From Fulvia fulva (lineage: Eukaryota; Ascomycota; Dothideomycetes; Mycosphaerellales; Mycosphaerellaceae): DNA of 64,000 bases. The translations under genes and the position numbers were made by a program. The DNA is taken from contig NC_063019.1 of NCBI RefSeq assembly GCF_020509005.1, positions 1,550,001 through 1,614,000 of the forward strand, read 5' to 3'. Every line of letters starts with the position of its first letter. Position 1 is the stretch's first letter. Shown piece after piece: positions 9,372-19,112 of this stretch. The notes below the pieces were generated by a model, which was not told where the DNA came from, ran no database searches, and saw nothing but the letters and a program-made list of their open reading frames with translations.

Positions 9372-12300
9372 TCAGACAGCGGATGCAGCCTCTCCAAGAT
9401 CACGCATCAGCTGTATGAGGTTTTCGACCATTGCTGGCCTCTGTGGTCCGGCCACTGGTGTACTCTGCCGCGCAGTCGACATCGGCGGCTGACTGGACGG
9501 CGTAAGCGCATGCATCACCACTTCCATAACGATCTTTGGATCATCCAACGGCACAGTATCCGGTCTCCCATGCGCAGGCTCCTGAGCAGGCCCACGCGCA
9601 GCCACAACGCCAATGATGGACGAAGCACTCTGCCCATGACCAGGAACTCTCGCTTTGGCCTCCTCCGACCATGGCGGGATAGCCGAAATCACAGCTCGAC
9701 CTTTATTCATTGCGATGAAACGGTGTCGTTCAATCGCAGAGAGCTCTTCGTCGTCGCCATCGATTCGAACTGGTGCACCGTCGTAGTCGAGAACAGGCGT
9801 GTGGTGTGTGGGATGTCCGTGTTGCACGCTGCTGTAGTTTTGCTCGAGGTAGATCGCTCTGGATAGTAGGCCATATGCCCAGAGTGCTAGCTCGGCGTGA
9901 TACGGCGCCACAGCGTTGAAGTCGCGCAGCCAAGGTACGTCTGGCGTAGGCGAGTGAGCTGCGTTTGGGCTTCGTCCAGCGGGCCGACGTGCAGCTCGCA
10001 CCACCTGACCCGCATGCCACATCGCCTCTCGACACTCCGGAGATCGATACCACTGCTTTAGCGAAGGATACACTCTCCGCGCCTCATCCTCGCCTTCCTT
10101 GCCTGCGAGCAATTGCAGATCTTCGAACGCAACGCATAAGTTCATGCGTAAAAGCTGCGAGAACATGTGGACTTCCTTTGGCACGAAGACGTTCCACTGC
10201 TCGATCACGACGTAGAACGAGTCTAGTAGACGCCGTAGCTCCTCACGCTTGGAAGATGCCAACATTGTGCCAGCCCATTGCATCTGCCCTGAAGTCTGCG
10301 CCTTTGTTGGCGGAGCTGAGCTGAGTGTACTCCCACGCCAGGCACCAGTGACTCATTAGGACGAGGTAAAGCGAGAGCTCGAGGTCGATCTTGCCACGCG
10401 CGCTGCCCATAGTTTGCGGACCGGACATTCTTGAGACAAAAGTCGGTAGTGGTGCTCCCAGACCATGAGCGAAGTACTGATCGCGCCATTCCTCCGCCGT
10501 CCGCGCCCGCCAGAGTGCTTGAGGTGCTGGAAGCTCCAGCCTGATTTCGGCGTATGATGATAGCGGTGGTGTCTGGAAGCCACTCGAAACCTGCACGCTG
10601 TACAGAAAGACGTGATATGCCAGACGTTTGAAAGACTCGGCTTCGATCCAATTGCGCCACTTCTGCTGCAGGGCTGCACCAGTATCTTCTCGAGAAGGGC
10701 CCGACGCAGTCCCTCGAGATCTACGAAAGCCGCCAGAACGGCGAATCATGGTTACAGGAGGCATCGCGGCACACTCTGCTAGTTCCATAGTGCGCTTGTT
10801 GCCGCTCCATGTGCCTACGTGGAGACAGGTTGCATAGGCTTGGAGTGCTTGGAGACTGCGCGTCATGCTGTGATCCCGCTCAAACATGTCAGGCAAGGAC
10901 AGGCGTCCCTTCTCTTGAAGGGCGTATCCGAACTTCTGGGCGTGACTCGACGTGCTAAGCACAGCACCTTGGGCGATCACCAGGGTGAGTAGCTCCGGTA
11001 TGACGTGTGCGGGCTGGAAAGTTGGAACATGGATCCAACTGTCGATGCTGTGCTCCATCGTCAAGAGCGAGTCGTCTAGGAAGATGTCCAAAACTCTGGT
11101 GCCAGGAAATAGTGACACAATGCGTTGGAAGTTGACTTTCTCTCACCCTGAGAGTAGCAGCGCCACTATCCTGTCCCTATCTGAACGATGCAGAGGCTGT
11201 GTAAGAGCTGGTTGTTGAGGGCGTGGCGCTGTTCGATTCCGGTGGCCGTCCACAAGAACAGAAGTCAAAGCATTATCGTTGTCGCCCCGTTCCTTGTTCG
11301 GTACCCACTTCCAGGCCGATCGACTGTACGCTTGTGATCCGAGGTTTATACTATCATCGATAGAAGGTGTGCTCATATCTGAAGTGGTGGTGGGCTTGTC
11401 CATGTTTGACGGCATGAGCGCCGGGTCCAGCCAGCCGTCCCAGCTCCCAGCAAGCACGGTATCCAGATCGTTGAAGTCCATGCTCAGGTCCTGACTGAAG
11501 TCCATCAGATCGCGGGGCACGGAATTCCCGTTCCATGTCGTCTCCGTCCGAGGATGAGGATGGTTCGGCGTGTGTGCAGACTGTCCAGGGTGAAGCACAT
11601 TGTGCAAGAAATCTGTCAGTGAAGGGTCCTCCAGCATCTGCTCGGGTTGGCCAACGCTTGGCACTGATGGTTGCTGCATGGGTGTCACGCCGTGAGATCT
11701 AGGCGGCGTCGGTACGTAGCCTGCACTCTGTCTGCTATCGGCCAGGTACGAGCGAGAATCTGAGTGCGCTCCATAGGACCCCGTGGGAGAGACGTGATCT
11801 TCGGCTTGAGCGACCGCATGTCCCGAGCCAGAGTCCACGCGACACTCGAGGCCTTTGGTCTTGCATCGCTTGCAAGGCTTCTCTTGGTCGCACTTCACTT
11901 TGATAGTGGCACACTGCGTGCAAGCTTGTGACGCTCGAATCTTCCGCTTCTTGCCTGAGGTCTCGGTGCTTGTATGAAGAGTCGCATGCCGCTTCAGAAG
12001 GTCCCCGCACCTCGCGTTAGCTACAGCCTCCGCTAATCTCATGGCGCAACGAAGGTGTAGACGATGGCGAGGAGCATGTCGAGGAGACACTGCTACTGTT
12101 GCAATCGCCTCTCGTGGTCAGGAAGCATGCCGAATGCCGCATACGACCGAACGAGCCGGAGCACTGCAGACGGTGGTGCACACGAGATCTCGTGTTGTCA
12201 CAGTCAAGAGATGTCCTTACGCTCTCGCGAATGTCTTGCCACATTCCAGGCACTTGAACGGCTTCTCAGTGGTATCTGCACCACACCAAAATATCAGTCA

Positions 12301-12505
12301 TCACTCACTCAAACAAACAAACAAACATCAACTATGCAGCAGCTATGTTCAAGCTCGACTCACGGCTCCGGAAATGTCGCGCCAGGTGGTCGATGCGACC
12401 ATACGTCTTCTGGCAAACATTACAGACGAAAGGATTCGCGCCGTTTCCCGCTGCTGAGGGCGTCGCAGGAGGATCACTGCCATTGCCATCGAGGAGGCTG
12501 GCCAT
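9372..12505 (-). CDS. C2H2 + Zn2Cys6 transcription factor with fungal-specific TF domain
   Basis: The start is placed at ATG 12505 (MASLLDGNG); an upstream ATG at 12604 is in frame. Inferred exons are 12364-12505, 12221-12275, 11147-12010, and from 11095 downwards. Finger 1 is FVCNVCQKTYGRIDHLARH. An intron then joins to a TEKPFKCLECGKTFAR linker and finger 2, whose C-terminal half (GDLLKRHATLH) lies past a 210-bp intron. Next comes the Zn2Cys6 cluster CTQCATIKVKCDQEKPCKRC with its basic flank, then a 700-residue region matching the fungal-specific TF middle domain. At 10243-10283 the frame must jump to continue (GADFRADAM to QWAGTMLASS). This is either a one-base lesion or an intron I could not resolve. 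It is probably a nuclear DNA-binding regulator; targets are unknown. Confidence 0.75.
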
Positions 12506-12573
12506 TGAGTTACTGTCGTTGGCAGCCGCTGCAACGTGCGCGAGTGCTCTGGTACAGTGACTCTGGTTGTACG

Positions 12574-12609
12574 GCACGGCAGGCACGGCAGGCACGGCAG
12601 GCACGGCAG
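12574..12609 (+). repeat. 9-bp tandem repeat, four units
   Basis: The unit GCACGGCAG is repeated four times without interruption at the 5' end of the regulator. On the minus strand it would encode Ala-Val-Pro repeats if the upstream ATG at 12604 is used; otherwise it lies in the leader. Confidence 0.8.
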
Positions 12610-12767
12610 AGGTGGACCACGAAGTTACATGTACGAGGTATGTGTGGGCGGACTCGATGTTTTGTGGGGTAGCGGGTAGCGCAATAATGCTGACGAAGGC
12701 GCTTTAACCCGAGGCTCTTCTTGGCCCAGTCCACAATATCCACAGCATCGACGGTGCGCAACTCCAC

Positions 12768-14996
12768 TTATTCATCGGTATCCGTCATGTCAGCGATCGC
12801 TTCCGCGACGTGAGCGGCCACATCCTCTTCATCATCAAGATATCGCACATCGAGACCGGGTAAACAAAAGAGGTCGTCCGTCCTCTTCATCGGCGCGACA
12901 CGTTGGCGACTGGCTTCAGCAGCCTTGCAGCCCCCAATAGAAGCACGAAACTCCGGCTTGTACTTTTGCGTGCGTTCTGCAAGCTCTTCGAATGTGATAA
13001 GCTCACCGCCATGGCCTACGCAAGGCAGTTGCGTCACGTCTTGAAGCTCGCCGTTAAACGGGAGCATCTGATGCAGAGGCTGGAGATGTCTCGTAGGATC
13101 AGCCTCTACGTGCTCCGCAGGGACAGGGGGCTCGGCATTCAGGACGTATGGCTCCTCCTCCGGAAGCTCAGACTTCTTGAAAGCCTCTGTCGCTTCCTTG
13201 TCGTCTGCTGGAGGTCGTGCATACTCTTCTGGGACTTGGGCCAACTCGTTGTGGATCGTGACAAAGCTGGCGGCGGGATGCAGCATTGTCCAGCCTCGTG
13301 CCCTCATCAACTCAAGTAGGTACTCAATCCACGCGGGTTCGGCCTCAGATGCCAGCTTCCTCGTCTTTTTGCCGGTCTTCTGGCTGTGGGATGCTGGGGT
13401 GCGTTTGGCCAGAAAGTCGTGAAATTCAAGCCACTTGTCGCCGATTATCAAGCTCGCAGTGGACGACGCGGCTTGGTAGAGGAATGGAGACGGAGCGTCA
13501 GAGTCGACAGTATCATCGTACTTGCTATAGGTCATGTTCGCGATCGTCGGTGGGACGAAGCCTGGCTTGCCATCGAGGAACAAGGAAGGTACGTCAAGCG
13601 AGAAGCCGAGCAGATCCTCGGAGCCAGGTGAGCCCCATGCTGTGTGGTGATATTCCAGGATGAGATAGTGTAGGTACTGAAGATACAATGGACTGACCTC
13701 TGCCTGCGGAGACAACACCAGAACATGCGATTGCTGACCATTGCTAGGATAGAAAGACTCCACGAACCGAATAGAGGCCTGCTCTGAGCTAGTACGTGAA
13801 GATGGAATGCGATGGCGCAGTGTAAGTTGGCTTGACTCTTCGAATGTCCTTCCAGGTGGCCAGTTAAAGCCAGCCAGATAGTTGCCCAAGAAATGCTCGA
13901 CCTTGGAAGGGAGCTCGATTGTCAACCTCGGAATGTGAAGGCCGTTGTAGTCGGCGTTGTACAAGCTCTGCAAGAGGCGGATCAGACGACCAGACCTGTC
14001 GTTGGGGGCATGAATCAGAATCTCGATACTGGGTATGTGCCACGCGCTCAAGCTGGCAGCATCCAATCTGGTCAGCCACATGAACTGTTCGTAGCGGCCA
14101 GAGGGTATCTCGATCAACGCTTTGCCAATATTCTTCGCCGCAGTCTTGATGGCTCTAGAAAAGTACGCATCCTCTTGGCGAGCAGAATCGACAATGATGG
14201 CCTGTGGGTGCATGAAGTCCTGGATGTGCTTCATGGCACCCTTGACTGAAGCTTCTACGCGAGCATCACTGCTGTACTCGGCGTAGTCACTGCGCGCATC
14301 ATGCCAATACACCGGGCAGTCCTCCTCATCGATGCCGTTGATTGACAGTATATCGTCCATTGGTATCGTACTTCTGCCAAACAGTGCAACGTGGGCATGG
14401 CTCCGATCGGCCCTTGCCATCTCACACGCCATTGGTACCAAATTAGCCAAGCTCTTCGTCGAGGATGCGGCGAACAGGATGTTGCGATTCTGCGCCAAGG
14501 AGCCCATCGTCCTCGAGATCTTGTGCAAGCTCACGGCCAGCTTGTAGTACCTGACGATGCCATTGTAGTAGTGCTTATCGGAAGCATCCTCGATCGACTT
14601 ATCGCGCGGAGGAGGTCCACTAGGCTCCTCGTGGGCCACCGACTTGTAGGGATCGTATGCCGCCGTGTATCGTGTGTCGCGGGTACCATCTGGAGTATAT
14701 CTCCCGGACTGCAGGCCAGCTTGCCGGTTGATCTCAGCAAGATCGGTAGGGAGGTTCTGTATGAAGAGGTATATCACTGCGATCAGCGCAATGCCCGCAA
14801 ACAGCCGCCTCTTTCTCCATCTCCAGGGCAATATGGTCGATATGCAGGCGGAACGTGATCGGGCAGGTGTGAAGTCGTCATCGCGCTTTCCCAGCTCTTC
14901 ATCTTTGGTGAGCAGACGGGCGCGGGCTGGTATGCCGCGCTCCAAGGACATTGGCGGGCGAGGGCGTGCAACTTGATGGAGGATGCCTCCGACCAT
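12768..14996 (-). CDS. Type II membrane protein, probable GT2-like glycosyltransferase
   Basis: A single uninterrupted 742-residue frame. The N-terminus is cytosolic and basic (LPWRWRKRRL). One membrane anchor follows at about residues 67-84 (LFAGIALIAVIYLFI), then a long lumenal region: the topology of Golgi glycosyltransferases. IEILIHAPNDRSGRLIRLLQSL followed by NADYNGLHIPRLTIE resembles the N-terminal strand-helix of family GT2 enzymes. An acidic DDT and other acidic pairs follow but I cannot assign a DxD motif securely. The C-terminus is acidic (DMTDTDE). The DEELGKRDDDF motif near residue 35 may matter for sorting. The assignment is by fold-like resemblance and general memory of fungal proteins annotated as glycosyltransferase 2; substrate is unknown. 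Confidence 0.7.
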   Translation of the reverse strand: MVGGILHQVARPRPPMSLERGIPARARLLTKDEELGKRDDDFTPARSRSACISTILPWRWRKRRLFAGIALIAVIYLFIQNLPTDLAEINRQAGLQSGRYTPDGTRDTRYTAAYDPYKSVAHEEPSGPPPRDKSIEDASDKHYYNGIVRYYKLAVSLHKISRTMGSLAQNRNILFAASSTKSLANLVPMACEMARADRSHAHVALFGRSTIPMDDILSINGIDEEDCPVYWHDARSDYAEYSSDARVEASVKGAMKHIQDFMHPQAIIVDSARQEDAYFSRAIKTAAKNIGKALIEIPSGRYEQFMWLTRLDAASLSAWHIPSIEILIHAPNDRSGRLIRLLQSLYNADYNGLHIPRLTIELPSKVEHFLGNYLAGFNWPPGRTFEESSQLTLRHRIPSSRTSSEQASIRFVESFYPSNGQQSHVLVLSPQAEVSPLYLQYLHYLILEYHHTAWGSPGSEDLLGFSLDVPSLFLDGKPGFVPPTIANMTYSKYDDTVDSDAPSPFLYQAASSTASLIIGDKWLEFHDFLAKRTPASHSQKTGKKTRKLASEAEPAWIEYLLELMRARGWTMLHPAASFVTIHNELAQVPEEYARPPADDKEATEAFKKSELPEEEPYVLNAEPPVPAEHVEADPTRHLQPLHQMLPFNGELQDVTQLPCVGHGGELITFEELAERTQKYKPEFRASIGGCKAAEASRQRVAPMKRTDDLFCLPGLDVRYLDDEEDVAAHVAEAIADMTDTDE

Positions 14997-16116
14997 TGGC
15001 GTTAATGCAGCATAGCCTTATGTCACCCGCATGGACGATACTGCAGTGTTTCATGTTGCTCATATCCCCATGCATCAGCGTTCGCGTCCACGGTCCCGCG
15101 TGCCACTGGCCCACTGCCACGTTGAGACTTTCATCTCCCACAACACACCACCAACAACAATCTCCCGACCTGATGAAGCATCGCCATCGACGAGGCTGCA
15201 CTGATCTGGCGTACACATGCTGCAGTGCATTGAGCTGCTCTATCATGCCTCCAGCTACTCATCGAGGGCGAGGGCGCAGAGCTGCGACACGACAGCCACC
15301 ACGAACACAACGGCCGAGTTGTGTCCAAGACCACGGCAGACGTCTATCACGACTGCACTCCCGCTCCCGCATTGTAGGCCACGCATTGCTAGCATAACGT
15401 ACCCTTCACACTGCCGAGGAGCTGCGTCTACAAGCTTTGCAACACCGACTTCCCCTTCGTTGTTCAGCCTGCCTGAGGATTTCCGTCTCGGTCTGCGCTT
15501 CGTTGACGGAGGATACAACCTGTTCGCCATCGCTACTTCCTGGTCTAGGGAAAGTCGTATGCTCAGACGATCTGAACGAGGTCGCTGTTCCCACGGCACA
15601 TTCGAATGGACAGCATTGGTGTGTGTGGTGACACGACCTCATCAGGCGCGCCTTCCGCCTGGCGAGTCAACACGTCGATGAACGTTCTTTACAACTTGCG
15701 ACTCTACACGATGTGTGTCTGGATCGCGAAGGAGCCCATTGCCATCTGTCCTCTGCTGATCTAACATCCGGTGGCGGCCATCCGAAGACTTTTGCGGTCC
15801 CGTGAGCTACCACCATGACGATTGAGCCGACTTGCCGAACACATCTCGGCTGCCCTATGCGGCTGTCGTCTACTGCACTTTGTCGAGCATTGTTGTGCAC
15901 CACTGTCCACCTCGGAGGGCCTCCACTTTCTCCGGGATACAGAAGCGCCTTCGGGCCCCGGGTCGAGTCTTGTAAGTGGAGAAGAATACTCTAGGTAGCG
16001 CCATAGTCTTATGGACTGGTGGGCCGCGCTGGCGAGTCTATCTTGATATACATGTTCTTGCCGTTACCCTCTTGTAGGTAATTCCACCTATTCCTGATCT
16101 CTTACCCATCACACAC
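14997..16116. other. Intergenic between divergent genes, about 1.1 kb
   Basis: It separates the GT2-like gene (minus) from the monooxygenase fusion (plus), so it should hold both promoters. The open frames present lack domains, signal peptides or plausible composition. I see no RNA gene or mobile element. Confidence 0.4.
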
Positions 16117-18321
16117 TTGGTCTCTCTCCGCTGCGGCCTTGTCAGCATGAAGAATACTCATGCTGCAGATTCGGGTGCGAATGGTACAAACCCCAGCAAT
16201 GGCTCTCTCGGACCACACGACAATGGCGTTACAACTGGCCTACAGGGACTGGGCAAAGAACAGCCACTGACAATCTTGATTGTGGGTGCTGGAATAGGCG
16301 GCCTGACCGCAGGCATCGCACTCCGACAAGCTGGTCACATCGTCAAGATCTTCGAGTCATCAGGTTTCGCGTCAGAGACCGGCGCAGCGATACATTTGCC
16401 ACCCAACACAAATGGCATAATGCGTCGATTGGGAATAATCGCCCAAGACTTCGGATCAAATCCAATGTGCATGATGAAAGAAAGTGACGGCCAAGGCAAC
16501 GTGATCCGAGGCATGGACATGAGGAAGATGAACAAGATCTGGCAGCATGCTTGGCTCCTGGCTCATCGTATACACCTTCATGACGCTCTGAAGCGAATGG
16601 CCATCTCAGAGGCTGGTGAAGGCAGGCCATGCGAACTACACACTCGCAGCAGAGTGCAGAATGTTGACGAGGTCAATGGCGTGATCACGTTTGAGCATGG
16701 AGGGACAGCAACGGGAGGCGTGGTGATTGGTGCTGATGGCGTTCATTCCATCGCACGAAACAGCATTGACCCTGATACCAAGCCTTTTGGGTCTGGCAAA
16801 AGTGCTTTTCGATTTCTGATACCGAAAGAGACGATCAAGAACGACCCAATCACGTCTCACTTAGTCGACGAAGACGGTGAGCTCAAGATCTGGTATGAAG
16901 ACGATCGCCGCATCGTGATGTATCCAACCTCGAACAACACTATCCTCAACTTCGTGTGTATCCACCCATCCTCCGAATCAGACGCGAGCGCAGACTGGAA
17001 CCAAGACGCCAGCTTGCAGACACTGCTCAAAGTCCACTCAACCTGCGACAAGTCCCTCCAAGCAATGCTCGCGAAAGCCGAGCCATCAACCATCAAAGCC
17101 TGGGTCCTGCTCGACATGGACGAAATCCCAGTCTGAAACAAAGGTCGCCTCGCCCTAATCGGTGACGCAGCCCACCCCTTCCTCCCTCACCAAGGTCAAG
17201 GCGCCGGCGCCGCAATCGAAGACGCCGCATCCATAGCAGTTGTTCTTCCCCTCGGCACCACTCCCTCCCAAGTACCCGCCCGCCTTTCCCTTTACGATAC
17301 AATCCGTCACGAACGCGCCACCAAAATCCAGACCATCTCCCGCATCATCGGCGGCGACAATCTCCAGAAGAAGAAAGAACTGGACATGTTCGGATTCACC
17401 AACTACAACTTCGGCCACGACGAATTCGACCATTCCGCCCAGAAGTTCCGCGAGTATCAATGGTCTCTCGTCGAGAAGAAATACTCCCGCATGCCCCTCG
17501 CCTTCGGCCCCATGCCTGGTCCCCGTCAAGATCACTACGGTAATCCGCGAAGCGGCGCGTACTCGACTTTCACCACAGCTTCAATCCAGTTCAAGACTTC
17601 CGCCACCTTGCTTCGAACTCTCTTGCCACCCGGTCGAGAAGGGTATAAATTCTCCGCACCTGGGACCGTCGCCTACGCCTCCTTCTCCTGCACGACGCTC
17701 AACAATATGGCCTGGCTGGGCGGTGGTGGATACAACCACATCGGGCTTTACATTCACGGCGTTGAGTACACGTCACCGAGTAGTGGGGAAACGTACAAAG
17801 GCGCGTACATGCCTATCCTGTTTGAGAACCTTGTAGATCCGATCGTGAGTGGGAGGGAGGAGTTAGGAATGCCGAAGCTATACTCCTCGATCGATATCGC
17901 GCGGAGATCGGGATCGTACCATATCCGGACGGGGTGGCAAGGAGTCAACTGGGGGACTCTCTCCCTCACGGGTCTTACCGAAGCTACGACCGCCACTCCG
18001 ACCTCGATGACTGGCTCCAACGACGAAGGGATTCTCGTGCATCGATATATCCCTGCTGTGGGGAAGGAGATGAAGGGAGAGGCAGAGGCGGATTATGCCG
18101 TTTTTGATAAATTTTCGGACGCTGTCCCGCAGGCGAAAGTCACGAGAACCTTGATCGCGAAGGATGCGAAATTCTCCATTGATGGGATGAGTTGGGACGA
18201 GCTGCCGACTTTACACCACGTCATTGAGAGGTTGGCGGAGTTGCCCGTGTACGAAATTGTGGGTGCGAAGGTCGCAGAAGGAACGGGCGTGAGCGATGTA
18301 AGCAGTGCGAAGCCTTGCTGA
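16117..18321 (+). pseudogene. FAD-dependent monooxygenase fused to acetoacetate-decarboxylase-like domain, split by one TGA
   Basis: One frame of 735 codons from ATG 16117 (or 16147) to TGA 18321 is interrupted only by TGA 17134-17136. The first part is a salicylate-hydroxylase-like group A flavoprotein monooxygenase: the Rossmann motif ILIVGAGIGGLTAGIALRQAG at about residues 52-72, then GVVIGADGVHS (DG motif). Directly after the TGA the GD motif RLALIGDAAHPFLPHQGQG continues in the same frame. From about residue 450 a second module resembles acetoacetate decarboxylase-like beta barrels (GYNHIGLYIHGVEY, ELGMPKLYSSIDIARR). Trp is the expected residue at the TGA, so a TGG-to-TGA change fits. 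As written, the product ends before the flavin GD motif and would be inactive. Alternatives are a base-call error or stop readthrough, though the TGA-A context is not a known efficient readthrough signal. Confidence 0.75.
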
Positions 18322-18386
18322 GCGTGTACATTGGACAATCAGAAGCCATTCTAGGCTCATATGCATCTTGGCAGCCACCCTCAGCT

Positions 18387-18790
18387 CTACGACTCACCCT
18401 GCAGCGGCACAGCTGTCGTCTCTGCATGACTAAATTCCCTCCTCCCAATTCTCATAATCTTGAGCTGCGACTTGCAATTAGGATCCGGACAAGCCACAAT
18501 GGCATCCGTCGACATCCAGTCGTTCGCGTGCGTTTGTCGTTGCTTTGCGGCGAGGAGTGGCAGTACAGCAGCTAAGCAGATCAGCCACGATCCGCCACGG
18601 TCGGTAGACCGTTGTTGTCTAGTCTGAACTCACACAAGCTGTATATACTAAACCCCTGTCCCTCAGGAAGATACAGCATCTCACCACGAAGCACGAAATA
18701 ATCGCCATCCTTGGCGCCACAGTATATCTTCTCGCCTGGAGGGCATATCATCTCGACTTGCAGATCGTAGAGCTCGAAAGAGTCGGCCAT
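18387..18790 (-). CDS. Small TIGR04076-like protein
   Basis: Two exons, 18634-18790 and 18387-18571, joined across a GTGAGT...TTAG intron, give 113 residues. The first exon carries FELYDLQVEMICPPGEKIYCG and GEMLYLPEGQGFSIYSL. The second gives AVLPLLAAKQR, HANDWMSTDAIVACPDPNC and a basic end. The pattern (Cys-containing N-terminus, GxGFSIYSL, LPLLAAKQR, CPDPNC) matches the TIGR04076 family as I remember it, a short, widespread protein of unknown function. Without the intron the frame would end early at 18581. It converges on the preceding fusion gene and is divergent from the permease relic. Confidence 0.7.
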
Positions 18791-19112
18791 GATTCGTTGA
18801 GTTTGTGTGGAAGGCCTTTTTGGTCGTCGATTTCAAAGTCTCCCTCGGCGACGTGGTCCAGCTAGCCGTGATGCGAACTTGGAGGTTGTACCTGCAGCGG
18901 TAGGCCTATCGCGGCCAAAGCTTCGGCCAAGACCAAACCGAAAGTGCGCTAAATTCAGCAGGCTGCATGGAGGTTCTGCCGATTGAGCTGGATGAGCTGT
19001 GCAGGTGTGCTATGCGAAAGAGATAGTGTATCTTCATGGCGACAATGAGTTACACCTAGTCTTTGCCAATGAATTGCGAGACGCCGTCGTGAGACAGCAT
19101 TCGAACGACAGG
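18791..19112. other. Short divergent promoter region
   Basis: It lies between the minus-strand TIGR04076-like gene and the plus-strand permease relic. No gene was seen. Confidence 0.35.

Noticed and set aside
15217..15681. Overlapping frames of 110-154 codons on both strands
   Set aside because: No domain, signal peptide, plausible start or protein-like composition; they reflect a GC-rich promoter region.
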